A DNA stretch of 64,000 nt from JAPLKB01 sp964532465. GTDB lineage: Bacteria; Desulfobacterota; Syntrophorhabdia; Syntrophorhabdales; Syntrophorhabdaceae. How positions within the stretch are numbered: position 1 is the first letter of the stretch; each line of letters opens with the position of its first letter. This document shows positions 41,815-50,398 of this stretch, in pieces. The DNA is taken from assembly GCA_964532465.1 (NCBI GenBank), contig CAZHHX010000004.1, positions 58,933-122,932 of the forward strand. Reading direction: 5' to 3'. A program made the translations under genes and the position numbers. The notes beneath the pieces were generated by a model. That model worked only from the letters and a program-made list of their open reading frames with translations. It had not been told where the DNA came from and did no database searches.

Positions 41815-42569
41815 AAAAAAACTGCCTGGGAATAGGCATCTCTGTTATTTTCCATGCTTGCATCGTAACGCTCCTCATGGCAGCTTCATATACCGGGCAG
41901 GAGAGACAGGTGAAGGTGGTGGAGATTGATTTTTCTCTCACGAAATATTCTTCATCTTCAGGAGGATATGCGCAGAAAAATGATAAAAGTACAATTGTTA
42001 ATAAACCGCGGATTCTTAAAACAGAGAAGGCGCCCGGAAAGCAAGCGGAACGGGACAACCTGGCAAACATTCCCGTAAAAGAGCAGACTGAGCCGTCTCC
42101 TGTTGCGACTGTTGTTACTGCGTCGGATAACCAAGGCGAAACGGTTATTCATGGGACGCCTGCAACCTATACGAACTATTCCGGGTCAGGTGCATCACTT
42201 CATTCTCGCGGCGGTTATGCGGGAGGCGCAGAAGGTGTTGACTCTGGAGGAGGGCGGGGTGCAGGCAGCGGCAGCGGCGAGTTTATCCTTGAAGAAGGCA
42301 ATGACTACAACCATATACGTGACGCAATCATGAAGAATATTGAATATCCTGAATGGGCAAGAAAGATGGGTTTCGAAGGGAAGACGCTCCTTTCCTTTAT
42401 TGTGCTGGAAAATGGAACTATAAGCCGGATCAAGGTAGTGAAAAGCTCAGGCTACCGGCTTCTCGACGACAGCGCTAAAGAAGGGGTTGCAAGAACGGTG
42501 ATATCTAAAAAAGTGCCTTACAGAGTTGTTGTCCATCTCCCGGTCATATACAAGCTGCGGGTTTCATAG
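41811..42569 (+). CDS. tonB: TonB-like energy transducer
   Basis: 252 residues: a membrane anchor near residues 5-25, a Lys-rich then Gly/Ser-rich linker (about 115-160, 'GGYAGGAEGVDSGGGRGAGSGSG' region) in place of the usual Pro-rich one, and the TonB C-terminal domain (about 165-252, 'YPEWARKMGFEGKTLLSFIVLENGTISRIKVVKSSGYRLLD' type). The ATG 41811 overlaps the exbD stop; the frame opens 12 bases earlier at a TTG. The Gly-rich linker is unusual and may mean a shorter periplasmic reach. Confidence 0.9.
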   Translation: MKKNCLGIGISVIFHACIVTLLMAASYTGQERQVKVVEIDFSLTKYSSSSGGYAQKNDKSTIVNKPRILKTEKAPGKQAERDNLANIPVKEQTEPSPVATVVTASDNQGETVIHGTPATYTNYSGSGASLHSRGGYAGGAEGVDSGGGRGAGSGSGEFILEEGNDYNHIRDAIMKNIEYPEWARKMGFEGKTLLSFIVLENGTISRIKVVKSSGYRLLDDSAKEGVARTVISKKVPYRVVVHLPVIYKLRVS

Positions 42570-42594
42570 GGATATAAAAAGGATATGAATGTGC

Positions 42595-42776
42595 CTGTTT
42601 TAAAAGAAGAAACAGTTGGGAGGCGAATGAAACATATCCGTGACACAGTTATTGGGGAAAACGGCAAATAAAAGAGGGACAGGGCTGACCTTGGCGGGAA
42701 AAACCCTGCCCCCCGGTTAAAGAAAGTGATTTATAGTACACCACCCTCTCTTTGTCTATTATAGCAAAGGAGGTGG
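42595..42776 (+). promoter_or_regulatory. structured leader before the TonB-dependent receptor
   Basis: Several stems lie in the 236-base gap. CTGTTT-AAACAG (42595-42600 with 42610-42615) begins it. GGGACAGGG (42676-42684) can pair with CCCTGCCCC (42704-42712) with one mismatch, but the same right half also pairs with GGCGGG (42693-42698), so the two stems exclude each other. A third stem, CCACC...GGTGG (42741-42754 with 42765-42776), folds over an AGGAGG sequence. Alternative stems and a masked ribosome-binding site are what a riboswitch or RNA thermometer would show, but a known class was not identified; a cobalamin core was sought and is not convincing. Confidence 0.45.
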
Positions 42777-42805
42777 CAAAAGAAAAGGGGAAGGAGGAAA
42801 GTTTA

Positions 42806-44908
42806 ATGAAAGTTGTGCGAAGAATAACAATCGGTTTTATTCTGTCTATTTTTGTAATAACCCTGTCGGTAAGGGCAGAAGAACCTGAGAAAGCAGAAAA
42901 TAATAAGGAAAAGAAAGAAGCAAAAACAATTTTGGAAGAAATTACTGTAATAGGTGTTCCGTACAACAATCCTGTTACACCGGTTGAGACTCGTTACGGC
43001 ACCCAGTACAATGTGGTGACAGAAGAACAGATCAAGCAGCAGAATTCCTATGATTTCCTGTCGACTTTGCGTGATGTGCCGGGTGTTATGTTTCAGAGTA
43101 AGAACCTTATGGGGAGCCAGACAAGCCATAGCCTTTATATTCGAGGCCGCGGTGCGAGTCACCCCAGTTCTGATATTAATATTCAGTTTGACGGGGTTCC
43201 GCGCTATGGAGCATTGTTCGGACAGGTGTTGGGTGACGGTATTGCCGTATCAACAATAGGGGGCATGGAGGTTTACAAAAGCCCGCAGCCGTCTCAATTC
43301 GGCAGTGGTTATGCGTCAATTAATATCCTGCCCAAATATCTGACGAAAGAGGGTCAGGAAGTCGTCCTTAATTCCAGTGCAGGCAGTTATTCCACATTTA
43401 TTGAAAGCCTTTCTGCTGGTATTAAAAGAGGGCCTTTTGATATTTACGCGTCTCAGAGCTGGGCTGAAACAGACGGTGATCGCGATAATTCCCGCGCCAA
43501 TCAGGCAAATTATTATGCCAATGCCGGTTATCGGATAAACAAAGAATGGAATATCAGATTTCTGGCTAACTACGTAAAAGGCAAAACAGAAGCTCCCATG
43601 CCGAATACCACGCCAACGGCAACTAACGGAATAAACTGGCCCGGAGCAGAACGCTACGATACCGAAACTTCATTTACCACATTAACGCTTAATCACCAAT
43701 ACGACAAGTTCAGCGGTTATCTTAAAGGTTACTGGAATCATACGGATTTTGAACTGTTACAGGAATTGAGTAACGGCAAGCGTTATGCGAACGGTACCGG
43801 AGGACTCAGGTCTATGCAGGAGGTTAGTCTTTACGGAATCAGAGGCAAAGAAAAACTCAATCTTTGGACAGGAGGAGAAATTCTGATCGGCGCTGATCTT
43901 GACATGACCGGTATGAAAAACACACAAAGGACATACAGCGGACAGGCGCCAACCGGAGCGGGAGCAGCCGCCGTCAATGGAGGCCTGGCAAGAAGGGTCT
44001 GGGATTTTCCCGATACAACGCTTTTTTCTCCTTATACGGCTATAAGCCATGTATTCGGCAGGCATGAAGGCTTCCATGTTACTCCATCGGCAGGCTTCCG
44101 TTATTATAGTCACAGTGAGTTTGAAAATAAGTCGGCAGCTCAGGGGGGTCTGGTGATAGGTTATGGAAATACCGACCTCAACATCAATTATTCCCGTGGA
44201 GTAAACTATCCTTCCCCGATAGTTCTGATGAACATGGTGCTTACCAATGCGCCTGTTAATAATCCAAGGAGCGTAAAACCGGAAGTAGTAGACCACTACG
44301 AAGCAGGCCTAACCCACAAATGGCCGAAAATAGCTTCTTTGGGAGCAACAGTTTTCAATGACAAAGGAAAAGACCGTTTCCTTGCATATATGGGCGGGAA
44401 TATCATCCCAGCCCAATTTAACGACTATATCGGCCACTACGAGATTCGCGGGCTGGAACTTACAGGCTCAGTAACACCTCTGAAAAACCTTGAGTTCTTT
44501 GCCGGCGCCACATGGCAGGCGGCTGAAACCAAGGGTGGCAACAATATTGAAAATAACCATATGCCTTATACTCCTGGTTTTCAATTTCAGTCCGGAGCCA
44601 AGTGGATGTTTTTGGAAAAATACCGGCTGTTCATGGATATGCAGCACTTAAGAAACCTGTATCAGGGCACTGCCGCACGCGGCGGCACTTTTAATCTTCC
44701 TCAGCTTACTGCTAAAGATAAACTGGACGATATTACGTTGTTTAATGCCCGGTTGAGCTATAGTTTCAATTATAAACCATTGCATATGAGCGAGTCAGAG
44801 GTTTTTGTGGCAGTTAACAACATTTTCAAACAGAATTATGAATATGCCAAGGGCTATCCAATGCCTGGAACAACTTTTTCTGCCGGATTCAGTATGAAGT
44901 TCAATTAA
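42806..44908 (+). CDS. TonB-dependent outer-membrane receptor
   Basis: A 700-residue receptor. Signal peptide (residues 1-25), a charged spacer, a TonB-box-like 'LEEITVIG' near 40-47, a plug domain ('YNVVTEEQIKQQNSYDFLSTLRDVPGVMF' to 'GGMEVYKSPQPSQFGSGYASINI' near 60-185) and a 22-strand-type barrel ending with an aromatic C-terminus (…FSAGFSMKFN). ATG 42806 has GGAGG nine bases upstream. Substrate cannot be read from the sequence; neighbouring nikR and the ABC importer suggest a metal or metal chelate such as nickel, as for FrpB4-type receptors. It follows tonB and precedes a lipoprotein binding protein. Confidence 0.92.
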   Translation: MKVVRRITIGFILSIFVITLSVRAEEPEKAENNKEKKEAKTILEEITVIGVPYNNPVTPVETRYGTQYNVVTEEQIKQQNSYDFLSTLRDVPGVMFQSKNLMGSQTSHSLYIRGRGASHPSSDINIQFDGVPRYGALFGQVLGDGIAVSTIGGMEVYKSPQPSQFGSGYASINILPKYLTKEGQEVVLNSSAGSYSTFIESLSAGIKRGPFDIYASQSWAETDGDRDNSRANQANYYANAGYRINKEWNIRFLANYVKGKTEAPMPNTTPTATNGINWPGAERYDTETSFTTLTLNHQYDKFSGYLKGYWNHTDFELLQELSNGKRYANGTGGLRSMQEVSLYGIRGKEKLNLWTGGEILIGADLDMTGMKNTQRTYSGQAPTGAGAAAVNGGLARRVWDFPDTTLFSPYTAISHVFGRHEGFHVTPSAGFRYYSHSEFENKSAAQGGLVIGYGNTDLNINYSRGVNYPSPIVLMNMVLTNAPVNNPRSVKPEVVDHYEAGLTHKWPKIASLGATVFNDKGKDRFLAYMGGNIIPAQFNDYIGHYEIRGLELTGSVTPLKNLEFFAGATWQAAETKGGNNIENNHMPYTPGFQFQSGAKWMFLEKYRLFMDMQHLRNLYQGTAARGGTFNLPQLTAKDKLDDITLFNARLSYSFNYKPLHMSESEVFVAVNNIFKQNYEYAKGYPMPGTTFSAGFSMKFN

Positions 44909-44951
44909 GCTTGTTCATTACAAAACGGAAGGGATTGAAGAGGATCGGAAT

Positions 44952-45785
44952 ATGCGGATAAAAAAGAAGTTTTTATTTCCTATTGTGGCAATGGCGCTGG
45001 TGTGTATTTTCTTCGGATGTTCGAATAAGTCAAAAGAGGGAAAAGCAAAAATCAAGGAAATTATTGTAACATCAGACACTATTTTATCCGGGATAATGAC
45101 CTTGCTTCTGCCTCCGGATAGCTATTCAGTTGAAGCAATACTGCCGCCAGGACAATGTCCCGGCCACTATGATGTAAAACTGTCGGATATCGAGAAAATG
45201 AAAAGAGCAGGTTTGATTGTTTCATTCAGGGGGATGTCTTTTATGAGTAAGGCTGGGGTAGACAATGGAGGGCAATTCTTTGTGGATAATGAAGGACGTA
45301 ACTGGATGGCCCCTGATTCCTATCTTTATGGCTTAGCTCTCCTTGCTGATGAACTTTCAAAACGCTTTCCCGAAGATAAGGGTAAAATAGTGAGTCGCAA
45401 AAAAGACGCGATTCGTGAGGTGAGAGCGGATGCGAATTTACTCATTCAACGAATCAAAGAGGCAGGGATATTCGGAAAGCCTGTTATTGCTTCCTCAATG
45501 CAGAAAGAGCCGCTGGAATGGATGGGTTTCCGTGTTGTGGGAGAATACGGAAGACCGGAGGCAATGTCTACAAGGGAAGTGGTGCGCCTTTTGAGAATCG
45601 GAAAAGAACTTAATATAATAGCTGTTGTAGACAATCTTCAGTCCGGGCCTGATGCCGGAAAAGGGATCGCGGAAACACTGGGAGTTCCCCATGTTGTTCT
45701 GACAAATTTTCCATCGGAGAAAGGTTATATAGCGACATTGAAAGATAACGTTAATACTGTGCTCGCTGCAGGAATGAGAAAATGA
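44952..45785 (+). CDS. metal ABC importer solute-binding lipoprotein, ZnuA-like
   Basis: 277 residues: lipoprotein signal with lipobox FFGC near residue 23, then a cluster A-I (ZnuA/TroA) fold. 'PPGQCPGHYDVKLSDIEKMKRAGLIVSFRG' near 73-102 corresponds to the first metal-binding His segment of ZnuA, and a long connecting helix follows ('SYLYGLALLADELSKRF'). The usual second and third His ligands are not obvious; Met, Cys and Trp replace some ('GMSFMSK'), so the site is not a typical zinc site. It starts 43 bases after the receptor and overlaps the ATPase gene by four bases. Nickel, cobalt or a chelate is likely from the neighbours. Confidence 0.82.
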   Translation: MRIKKKFLFPIVAMALVCIFFGCSNKSKEGKAKIKEIIVTSDTILSGIMTLLLPPDSYSVEAILPPGQCPGHYDVKLSDIEKMKRAGLIVSFRGMSFMSKAGVDNGGQFFVDNEGRNWMAPDSYLYGLALLADELSKRFPEDKGKIVSRKKDAIREVRADANLLIQRIKEAGIFGKPVIASSMQKEPLEWMGFRVVGEYGRPEAMSTREVVRLLRIGKELNIIAVVDNLQSGPDAGKGIAETLGVPHVVLTNFPSEKGYIATLKDNVNTVLAAGMRK

Positions 45786-46588
45786 CAGTTGATTATTCTA
45801 ACGGGTGCGACATAAACAAACATGTTATAGCGCTTGAAGGAGTAACTGTAAGAAAAGCCGGGGTGGTACTGCTCGACAATATCAGCCTTAACGTGTCGCA
45901 TAACGATTTTGTCGGAATTATCGGTCCTAACGGTGCAGGGAAAACCACGCTTCTGAATGTCATAGCCGGATTTGAAAAGTTCGAAGGAACGCTAAGTCTT
46001 TTTGGACGCCGTGAGTCGTGGAAGCGCTCCCGCGAAACCCGTATTCGTATTGGTTATGTTCCGCAACAGCTTCAAATTGATCCGGCTTTTCCTATTCTTG
46101 CGTCGGAGGCTGTTATGACAGGCTCAATCGGTCGCCTGGGACTCTTTAGTTCTCCCGGAAGGCATGAGAGAGAAAAAACGATGCGACTGATGGAAATGAT
46201 GCGCATGACTCACCTTGCGGATAGACCTCTGGGCCGGCTTTCCGGCGGCGAGCGTCAGAAAGTGTCGTTAGCTCGGGCAATTCTTCAGCAGCCGGACATT
46301 CTTCTTATGGATGAACCGACTGCTAATCTGGACATAGCCATCCAGAAGGAAGTTCTGAACCTTATAAACGAAATCCAGAAGCAAGAGCATCTTACTCTTC
46401 TTTTTGTCACGCACGATTTTAATATGCTTCCCGCGGCAATGGAGCAAGCGGTACTCCTGAAGCACGGCAGGATTGAATTTACCGGAGGCATTAACGCCGC
46501 AATGTCCGGTAAAATGCTAAGCAGGTTATTCCAGTATCCGCTGGATACTTTTGACCGTAACGGCAAGAGATTTGTCTCTTATGATTGA
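45782..46588 (+). CDS. metal ABC importer ATPase
   Basis: 268 residues with Walker A GPNGAGKTT (48-56), signature LSGGERQKVSLAR near 147-159, Walker B 'ILLMDEPTANLD' and a switch His in 'LFVTHDF'. It matches the ATPases of the ZnuC/MntA/FecE class. It overlaps the binding protein by four bases and the permease by eight, so the three are one transcription and translation unit. Confidence 0.93.
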   Translation: MTVDYSNGCDINKHVIALEGVTVRKAGVVLLDNISLNVSHNDFVGIIGPNGAGKTTLLNVIAGFEKFEGTLSLFGRRESWKRSRETRIRIGYVPQQLQIDPAFPILASEAVMTGSIGRLGLFSSPGRHEREKTMRLMEMMRMTHLADRPLGRLSGGERQKVSLARAILQQPDILLMDEPTANLDIAIQKEVLNLINEIQKQEHLTLLFVTHDFNMLPAAMEQAVLLKHGRIEFTGGINAAMSGKMLSRLFQYPLDTFDRNGKRFVSYD

Positions 46589-47444
46589 ACAATTTATTGA
46601 TATACTCACATATTCTCCTATTCAGCGAGCCTTCATTGCCTGCGTGCTTTGCGGCGCGAGTTGCTCTCTGTTGTCCGTATTTGTTGTGCTTATGAAAATA
46701 CCGCTCATCGGCGTTGCTATGTCGCATGCCGCTTTTGCGGGAGCTGTATTAGGCATGCTTCTTGGCATCAGCCCGGTTTTAAGCGGATTCATCATGTGCC
46801 TGCTTATGGCGGCGGTGCTTGGTCCGCTTTCGGATCGCACGGACATGGCCCCTGAGAATGTGCTTGGGATCATGTTTTCATTTCTTATGGGACTTGCCTT
46901 TCTCGGTATGGGAATTCTCACAAGGACAAAAGCCGGAGCACTCAATCTGATGTGGGGAAATCTGCTTTCCCTTTCCCTGTCAGACATTGTGGTATTGGGT
47001 TTTATTACGTTGCTTCTCCTGCTTTTTGTAATATTATTTTTCAAGGAGATTCGTTCCGTCATGTTTAACAGGCAGCTTGCTTCATTGAGCGGCGTGCCGG
47101 AGAGATTGATTTATTATACACTCCTCTTTCTCACCGGGGCTGTAGTGTCATCAAACCTTGCTACAGTGGGAGGCCTTCTTATCTTCGCGTTGCTCGTTCA
47201 GCCCGGTGCCACGGCGCTTCAGTTAACATATAACTTGAAATACTTCTTTATCATTTCTGTTTCTTCAGGGATCGGAGCCTGTGTTTCAGGCCTGATCGCG
47301 TCATATATTTTTGATCTTCCCTCCGGTGCGGCAGTGGTTCTCATGGCGACAATAATCTTTGCCGTTGCATATATCTTTTCTCCAAAACGCCGTACAGCAA
47401 AACTCATAAAAAGGAGCATATCCCATGAAAATGACACCAGATGA
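46581..47444 (+). CDS. metal ABC importer permease (ABC-3 family)
   Basis: About 287 residues with eight or nine hydrophobic segments and the ABC-3 family phrases 'FVVLMKIPLIGVAMSHAAFAGAVLGMLLG' near 28-56 and 'GGLLIFALLVQPGATALQLT' near 193-212, as in ZnuB/MntB. ATG 46581 is used; the frame is open 30 bases earlier within the ATPase gene. It is the membrane part of the importer. The methyltransferase gene begins inside its last codons. Confidence 0.92.
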   Translation: MIEQFIDILTYSPIQRAFIACVLCGASCSLLSVFVVLMKIPLIGVAMSHAAFAGAVLGMLLGISPVLSGFIMCLLMAAVLGPLSDRTDMAPENVLGIMFSFLMGLAFLGMGILTRTKAGALNLMWGNLLSLSLSDIVVLGFITLLLLLFVILFFKEIRSVMFNRQLASLSGVPERLIYYTLLFLTGAVVSSNLATVGGLLIFALLVQPGATALQLTYNLKYFFIISVSSGIGACVSGLIASYIFDLPSGAAVVLMATIIFAVAYIFSPKRRTAKLIKRSISHENDTR

Positions 47445-48066
47445 GATTTATCAAACACGAAAAGAATTTTTCAACAACCATGCCGAAGAGTGGCGTGATA
47501 TGTGGTATAAAGACCATGCCACCGGTTGTTATGATAAGTATGGAAAGGAGTTTGAACGTTTGTTTTCACTTCTGCCGCTGAAACCCGGAGACCACGTATT
47601 AGACGTGGGGTGCGGAACAGGCATACTTGTTCCGATTATTCTCGAAGCGATCACGGGAACAGGAATACTCTACGAGCTTGACTTTGCGGATAAAATGATA
47701 GAGACAAATCGGAGCCTCCATGAAGCTGAGAATATTCGATTTGTTCTTGCAGATGCGGAAAATGCGCCTATGGACGGTAATTCCTGTGATATAGTTATTT
47801 GCTTCTCCTGCTTCCCGCATTTTCACGATAAAGATAAAGCCATGACAGCCCTTTTGTGTATCTTGAGGCCGGGCGGGGTTTTTGTCGTTTCGCACTTCGA
47901 TTCGTCAGAAGGGATAAACAGGCACCATGGATCATGCCATGCTGTCATGCATGACCATCTGCCTGATGAGACAGTAATGCGCGCCTTACTGAAAAGAGCG
48001 GGACTTGTTATTAATCTGTTCATTGATGAACCGGGTTTTTATTGTATCATTGCAAGAAAATATTAA
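47425..48066 (+). CDS. class I SAM-dependent methyltransferase linked to the importer
   Basis: 213 residues. Motif I VLDVGCGTG is near 57-65, an acidic ribose-binding residue sits in 'YELDFADKMI', and 'NIRFVLADAENAPM', 'CDIVICFSCFPHFHD' and 'ILRPGGVFVVSHF' complete the fold. A His/Cys-rich segment 'RHHGSCHAVMHDHLP' near 164-178 stands out. The gene overlaps the permease end by 20 bases with AGGAG before the ATG, so it belongs to the import operon. It may modify a chelator or the imported complex, but no substrate can be named. A general housekeeping methyltransferase would be an unusual fit at this position. Confidence 0.85.
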   Translation: MKMTPDEIYQTRKEFFNNHAEEWRDMWYKDHATGCYDKYGKEFERLFSLLPLKPGDHVLDVGCGTGILVPIILEAITGTGILYELDFADKMIETNRSLHEAENIRFVLADAENAPMDGNSCDIVICFSCFPHFHDKDKAMTALLCILRPGGVFVVSHFDSSEGINRHHGSCHAVMHDHLPDETVMRALLKRAGLVINLFIDEPGFYCIIARKY

Positions 48067-48088
48067 TGCGGGCATTTAAAAAATTAAC

Positions 48089-48118
48089 TTGACACAATAT
48101 GGGGATAAGGAATAATAT
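48089..48118 (+). promoter_or_regulatory. promoter of the cold-shock gene
   Basis: TTGACA (48089-48094), 18 bases, TAATAT (48113-48118), with a leader of about 40 bases carrying AAGGAG before the ATG at 48166. Confidence 0.7.
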
Positions 48119-48165
48119 AGCAAAAAGCTTCTGCTTTAATACTTAAACGAAAGGAGTCAAGCAAC

Positions 48166-48369
48166 ATGGCGGTAGGTAAGGTTAAATGGTTTAATGATGC
48201 AAAGGGGTTTGGGTTTATTGAGCAGGATAATGGTGAAGATGTGTTTGTTCATTTTTCAGCAATCAAACTGGATGGTTTTAAAACCTTGAAAGCAGGGGAA
48301 AAAGTAGAATTTGAAATTACAAAAGGCCCGAAAGGTCCACAAGCGGCAAATGTAGTAAAAGCTGAGTAG
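48166..48369 (+). CDS. cold-shock protein (CspA family)
   Basis: A 67-residue OB-fold RNA chaperone with both RNA-binding motifs: RNP1 KGFGFIEQ at residues 14-21 and RNP2 VFVHFSAI near 27-34. Length and the start MAVGKVKWFNDAKGFG are typical. It has its own promoter and terminator. It melts RNA structure at low temperature or under general growth; which of these applies is not visible. Confidence 0.96.
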   Translation: MAVGKVKWFNDAKGFGFIEQDNGEDVFVHFSAIKLDGFKTLKAGEKVEFEITKGPKGPQAANVVKAE

Positions 48370-48370
48370 A

Positions 48371-48397
48371 AAAAAGGGGGCTAATCCCCTTTTTTTT
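48371..48397. terminator. terminator of the cold-shock gene, shared with mazG
   Basis: AAAAAGGGG (48371-48379) pairs with CCCCTTTTT (48386-48394) around a six-base loop with eight T following. The left arm and loop overlap the last codons of mazG, so it can serve both directions. Confidence 0.88.
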
Positions 48398-49136
48398 CAA
48401 TATTTTTTATTTCATTCCAGAGTTGATCCATAACAGAAAGCGGAGAGCTTTTAATGTCTGTTTTTGTCTCTATGTAATTAAAACGCCTGACAAATTTATT
48501 TGAAGTGAATCTTAAGGCATCTTCAGGGTCAATCTTATGAAACTTTGAAATGTTTACAACAGTAAAGAGCAGATCACCAATCTCCTCTCTTATCGCTTCA
48601 TTATCTCCGGACTCTTCAGCTTCTTTTAGCTCCTCTATTTCTTCAAACAGTTTTTTGTAGATATCGTCAATGTTTTCCCAATCAAAACCTACTTTTGCTA
48701 CCTTTCGTGAAATCAAATATGCTTTTGACAATGCCGGAAGAATAACCGGGATGTTAGAAAGCAGGGAATAATCAGTCTTCTCATCTTTCTTAATGTCTTC
48801 CCATTTTTTCTCAACAGGTTTATCCAAAGGCACATTTAAAAAAACATGAGGGTGTCTGTTGTACATCTTTTCATATATATGTTTGATTACATCATCTATA
48901 TTGAAGAGCCCCTTCTCTTTACAAATTTGCGATATAAAAACAATATGAAAAAGGAGATCTCCCAGTTCTTCCTTCAAAGCATTATAGTCATCATTGTCAA
49001 TAGCCTCAATGACTTCGTAAACTTCCTCCAGGAGAAATGTCTTAAAAGCTTTCGTTGTCTGCTTTTTATCCCAGGGACAGCCCTTTTCACCTCTTAAAGT
49101 TTCCATAAGATTAACAAGTTTTAAAAATCCATCCAT
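48381..49136 (-). CDS. mazG: nucleoside triphosphate pyrophosphohydrolase
   Basis: MazG hydrolyses nucleoside triphosphates and (p)ppGpp-related molecules, cleaning damaged nucleotides. The 251-residue protein has two MazG domains: 'CPWDKKQTTKAFKTFLLEEVYEVIEAID' near 24-51 with the EEVxE metal site, and a second near 165-230 ('IEELKEAEESGDNEAIREEIGDLLFTVVNI'). ATG 49136 overlaps the waaA stop by one base; TTG 49148 is an alternative. It is the last gene of the lipopolysaccharide operon. Confidence 0.93.
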   Translation of the reverse strand: MDGFLKLVNLMETLRGEKGCPWDKKQTTKAFKTFLLEEVYEVIEAIDNDDYNALKEELGDLLFHIVFISQICKEKGLFNIDDVIKHIYEKMYNRHPHVFLNVPLDKPVEKKWEDIKKDEKTDYSLLSNIPVILPALSKAYLISRKVAKVGFDWENIDDIYKKLFEEIEELKEAEESGDNEAIREEIGDLLFTVVNISKFHKIDPEDALRFTSNKFVRRFNYIETKTDIKSSPLSVMDQLWNEIKNIEKKGD

Positions 49137-50398
49137 TATGCTTTCCAATTAAGATTTTTGTCAGAATATGCATCTACAGTTTTTAAGATGATATCCACAG
49201 TTTTTTCCATAACTTTACTTTGCATTTCAATGATTCTTCTCCCGTTACTCCCCATTTTGTTTCTTAAATCCTCGCTTTCGAGGACCAACTTTATTTTTTC
49301 ATAGAGAGCATCCCCGCTGTCAACCATAATCCCAGCGCCTTCCGCAATGATTATTTCTGATACATCCTTAAAATTTTCCGTGTAAGGCCCGAAAATTACC
49401 GGCGTCTCAAAAAAAAGCGGTTCAAGAATATTTTGTCCGCCATAAGGAGCAAGACTGCCCCCTACAAAGGCAACCTTACTTCTTTTGTATATATCTAATA
49501 AATCCCCGACAGTATCAACAATTACCGCATCAATACTTTTATCAGCCACGTTTTTAAAATCAGAATATTTTACTGTTTTTAGAGATAGAGAAAGCTTTTT
49601 TTCTATTGCATTTACAAGAAATAGTTCTCTTGGCACAACAAAGATTAAGAAATCGGGAAAGCATTTTTTCAGGTCGACTATGACCTGAAGCAAAATATCC
49701 AATTCTTTTTCCTTAATGCTGCCGAAAGTTATAATATTTTCTTTAAATAAACCATTATCAGTGGACGGCAGCTCTCTATAATATTTTAAATTACCTGTGT
49801 TTATAATTTTTTGAGAGTCCATTCCTATGTGTTTGAATCTTCTCATGTGTTCTTCAGACTGGGTAAGTATCAGATCAATCTTTGAGAAAACATTCTTTAA
49901 AAAAAATGAGAACCGCTTGTAGTTTTTGAGAGTGGCATCGGATATTCTGCCGTTTATGATAATTATCGGTATATTGCGTTTTTTAACTTCCCATATCAGA
50001 TTCGGCCAGATTTCGGTTTCAACAATGATAAGGGCTTTAAAGGTGGAACCGTTTATAAAATGTTTTATTGAGTAAGTAAGATCAAAGGGCAGAGAAAATA
50101 CATTAATGCTGTTGTTGAATTTCTTTCTTAAAAGATCTCTTGTGTAATAGGTATTTGTGGTTATAATAAAATGTTTAAGATCGTCATGTGATATCATGTA
50201 GTTAACAAGTGTTTCCGCGATTGCAGCCTCACCGATAGAAGCAGCATGAATCCATATGGCGTCTTTAATGTTGTTATGTTTTGTGCTGAAAAACAAGCGT
50301 TCAGAAAGATTTTTCCGTATTTTTGCCTTCATAAAAGAAAAAAGGATAAAAAATGGAAGGATAATATTGATAACGATATTGTACGTTATTTTCCACAT
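49136..50398 (-). CDS. waaA: 3-deoxy-D-manno-octulosonic acid transferase
   Basis: WaaA attaches Kdo residues to lipid A at the inner membrane. The 420-residue protein has an N-terminal membrane anchor ('YNIVINIILPFFILFSFM'), the 'IWIHAASIGEAAIAETLV' segment near 48-65, which holds the catalytic Glu, and a C-terminal GT-B nucleotide domain with 'ILEPLFFETPVIFGPYTENF' near 320-340. It begins inside the restored C-terminus of the DUF374 gene and ends one base inside mazG, so translation is closely coupled. Confidence 0.94.
   Translation of the reverse strand: MWKITYNIVINIILPFFILFSFMKAKIRKNLSERLFFSTKHNNIKDAIWIHAASIGEAAIAETLVNYMISHDDLKHFIITTNTYYTRDLLRKKFNNSINVFSLPFDLTYSIKHFINGSTFKALIIVETEIWPNLIWEVKKRNIPIIIINGRISDATLKNYKRFSFFLKNVFSKIDLILTQSEEHMRRFKHIGMDSQKIINTGNLKYYRELPSTDNGLFKENIITFGSIKEKELDILLQVIVDLKKCFPDFLIFVVPRELFLVNAIEKKLSLSLKTVKYSDFKNVADKSIDAVIVDTVGDLLDIYKRSKVAFVGGSLAPYGGQNILEPLFFETPVIFGPYTENFKDVSEIIIAEGAGIMVDSGDALYEKIKLVLESEDLRNKMGSNGRRIIEMQSKVMEKTVDIILKTVDAYSDKNLNWKA

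Noticed and set aside
42570..42805. Cobalamin riboswitch before the TonB-dependent receptor
   Set aside because: Some pieces look similar (an early GTGCC, a late CCTGCC), but the conserved core and B12 box do not line up; kept only as an unassigned structured leader.
43757..44296. Antisense frame of 179 codons opposite the TonB-dependent receptor
   Set aside because: It lies fully inside a confident gene and has composition typical of a shadow frame.
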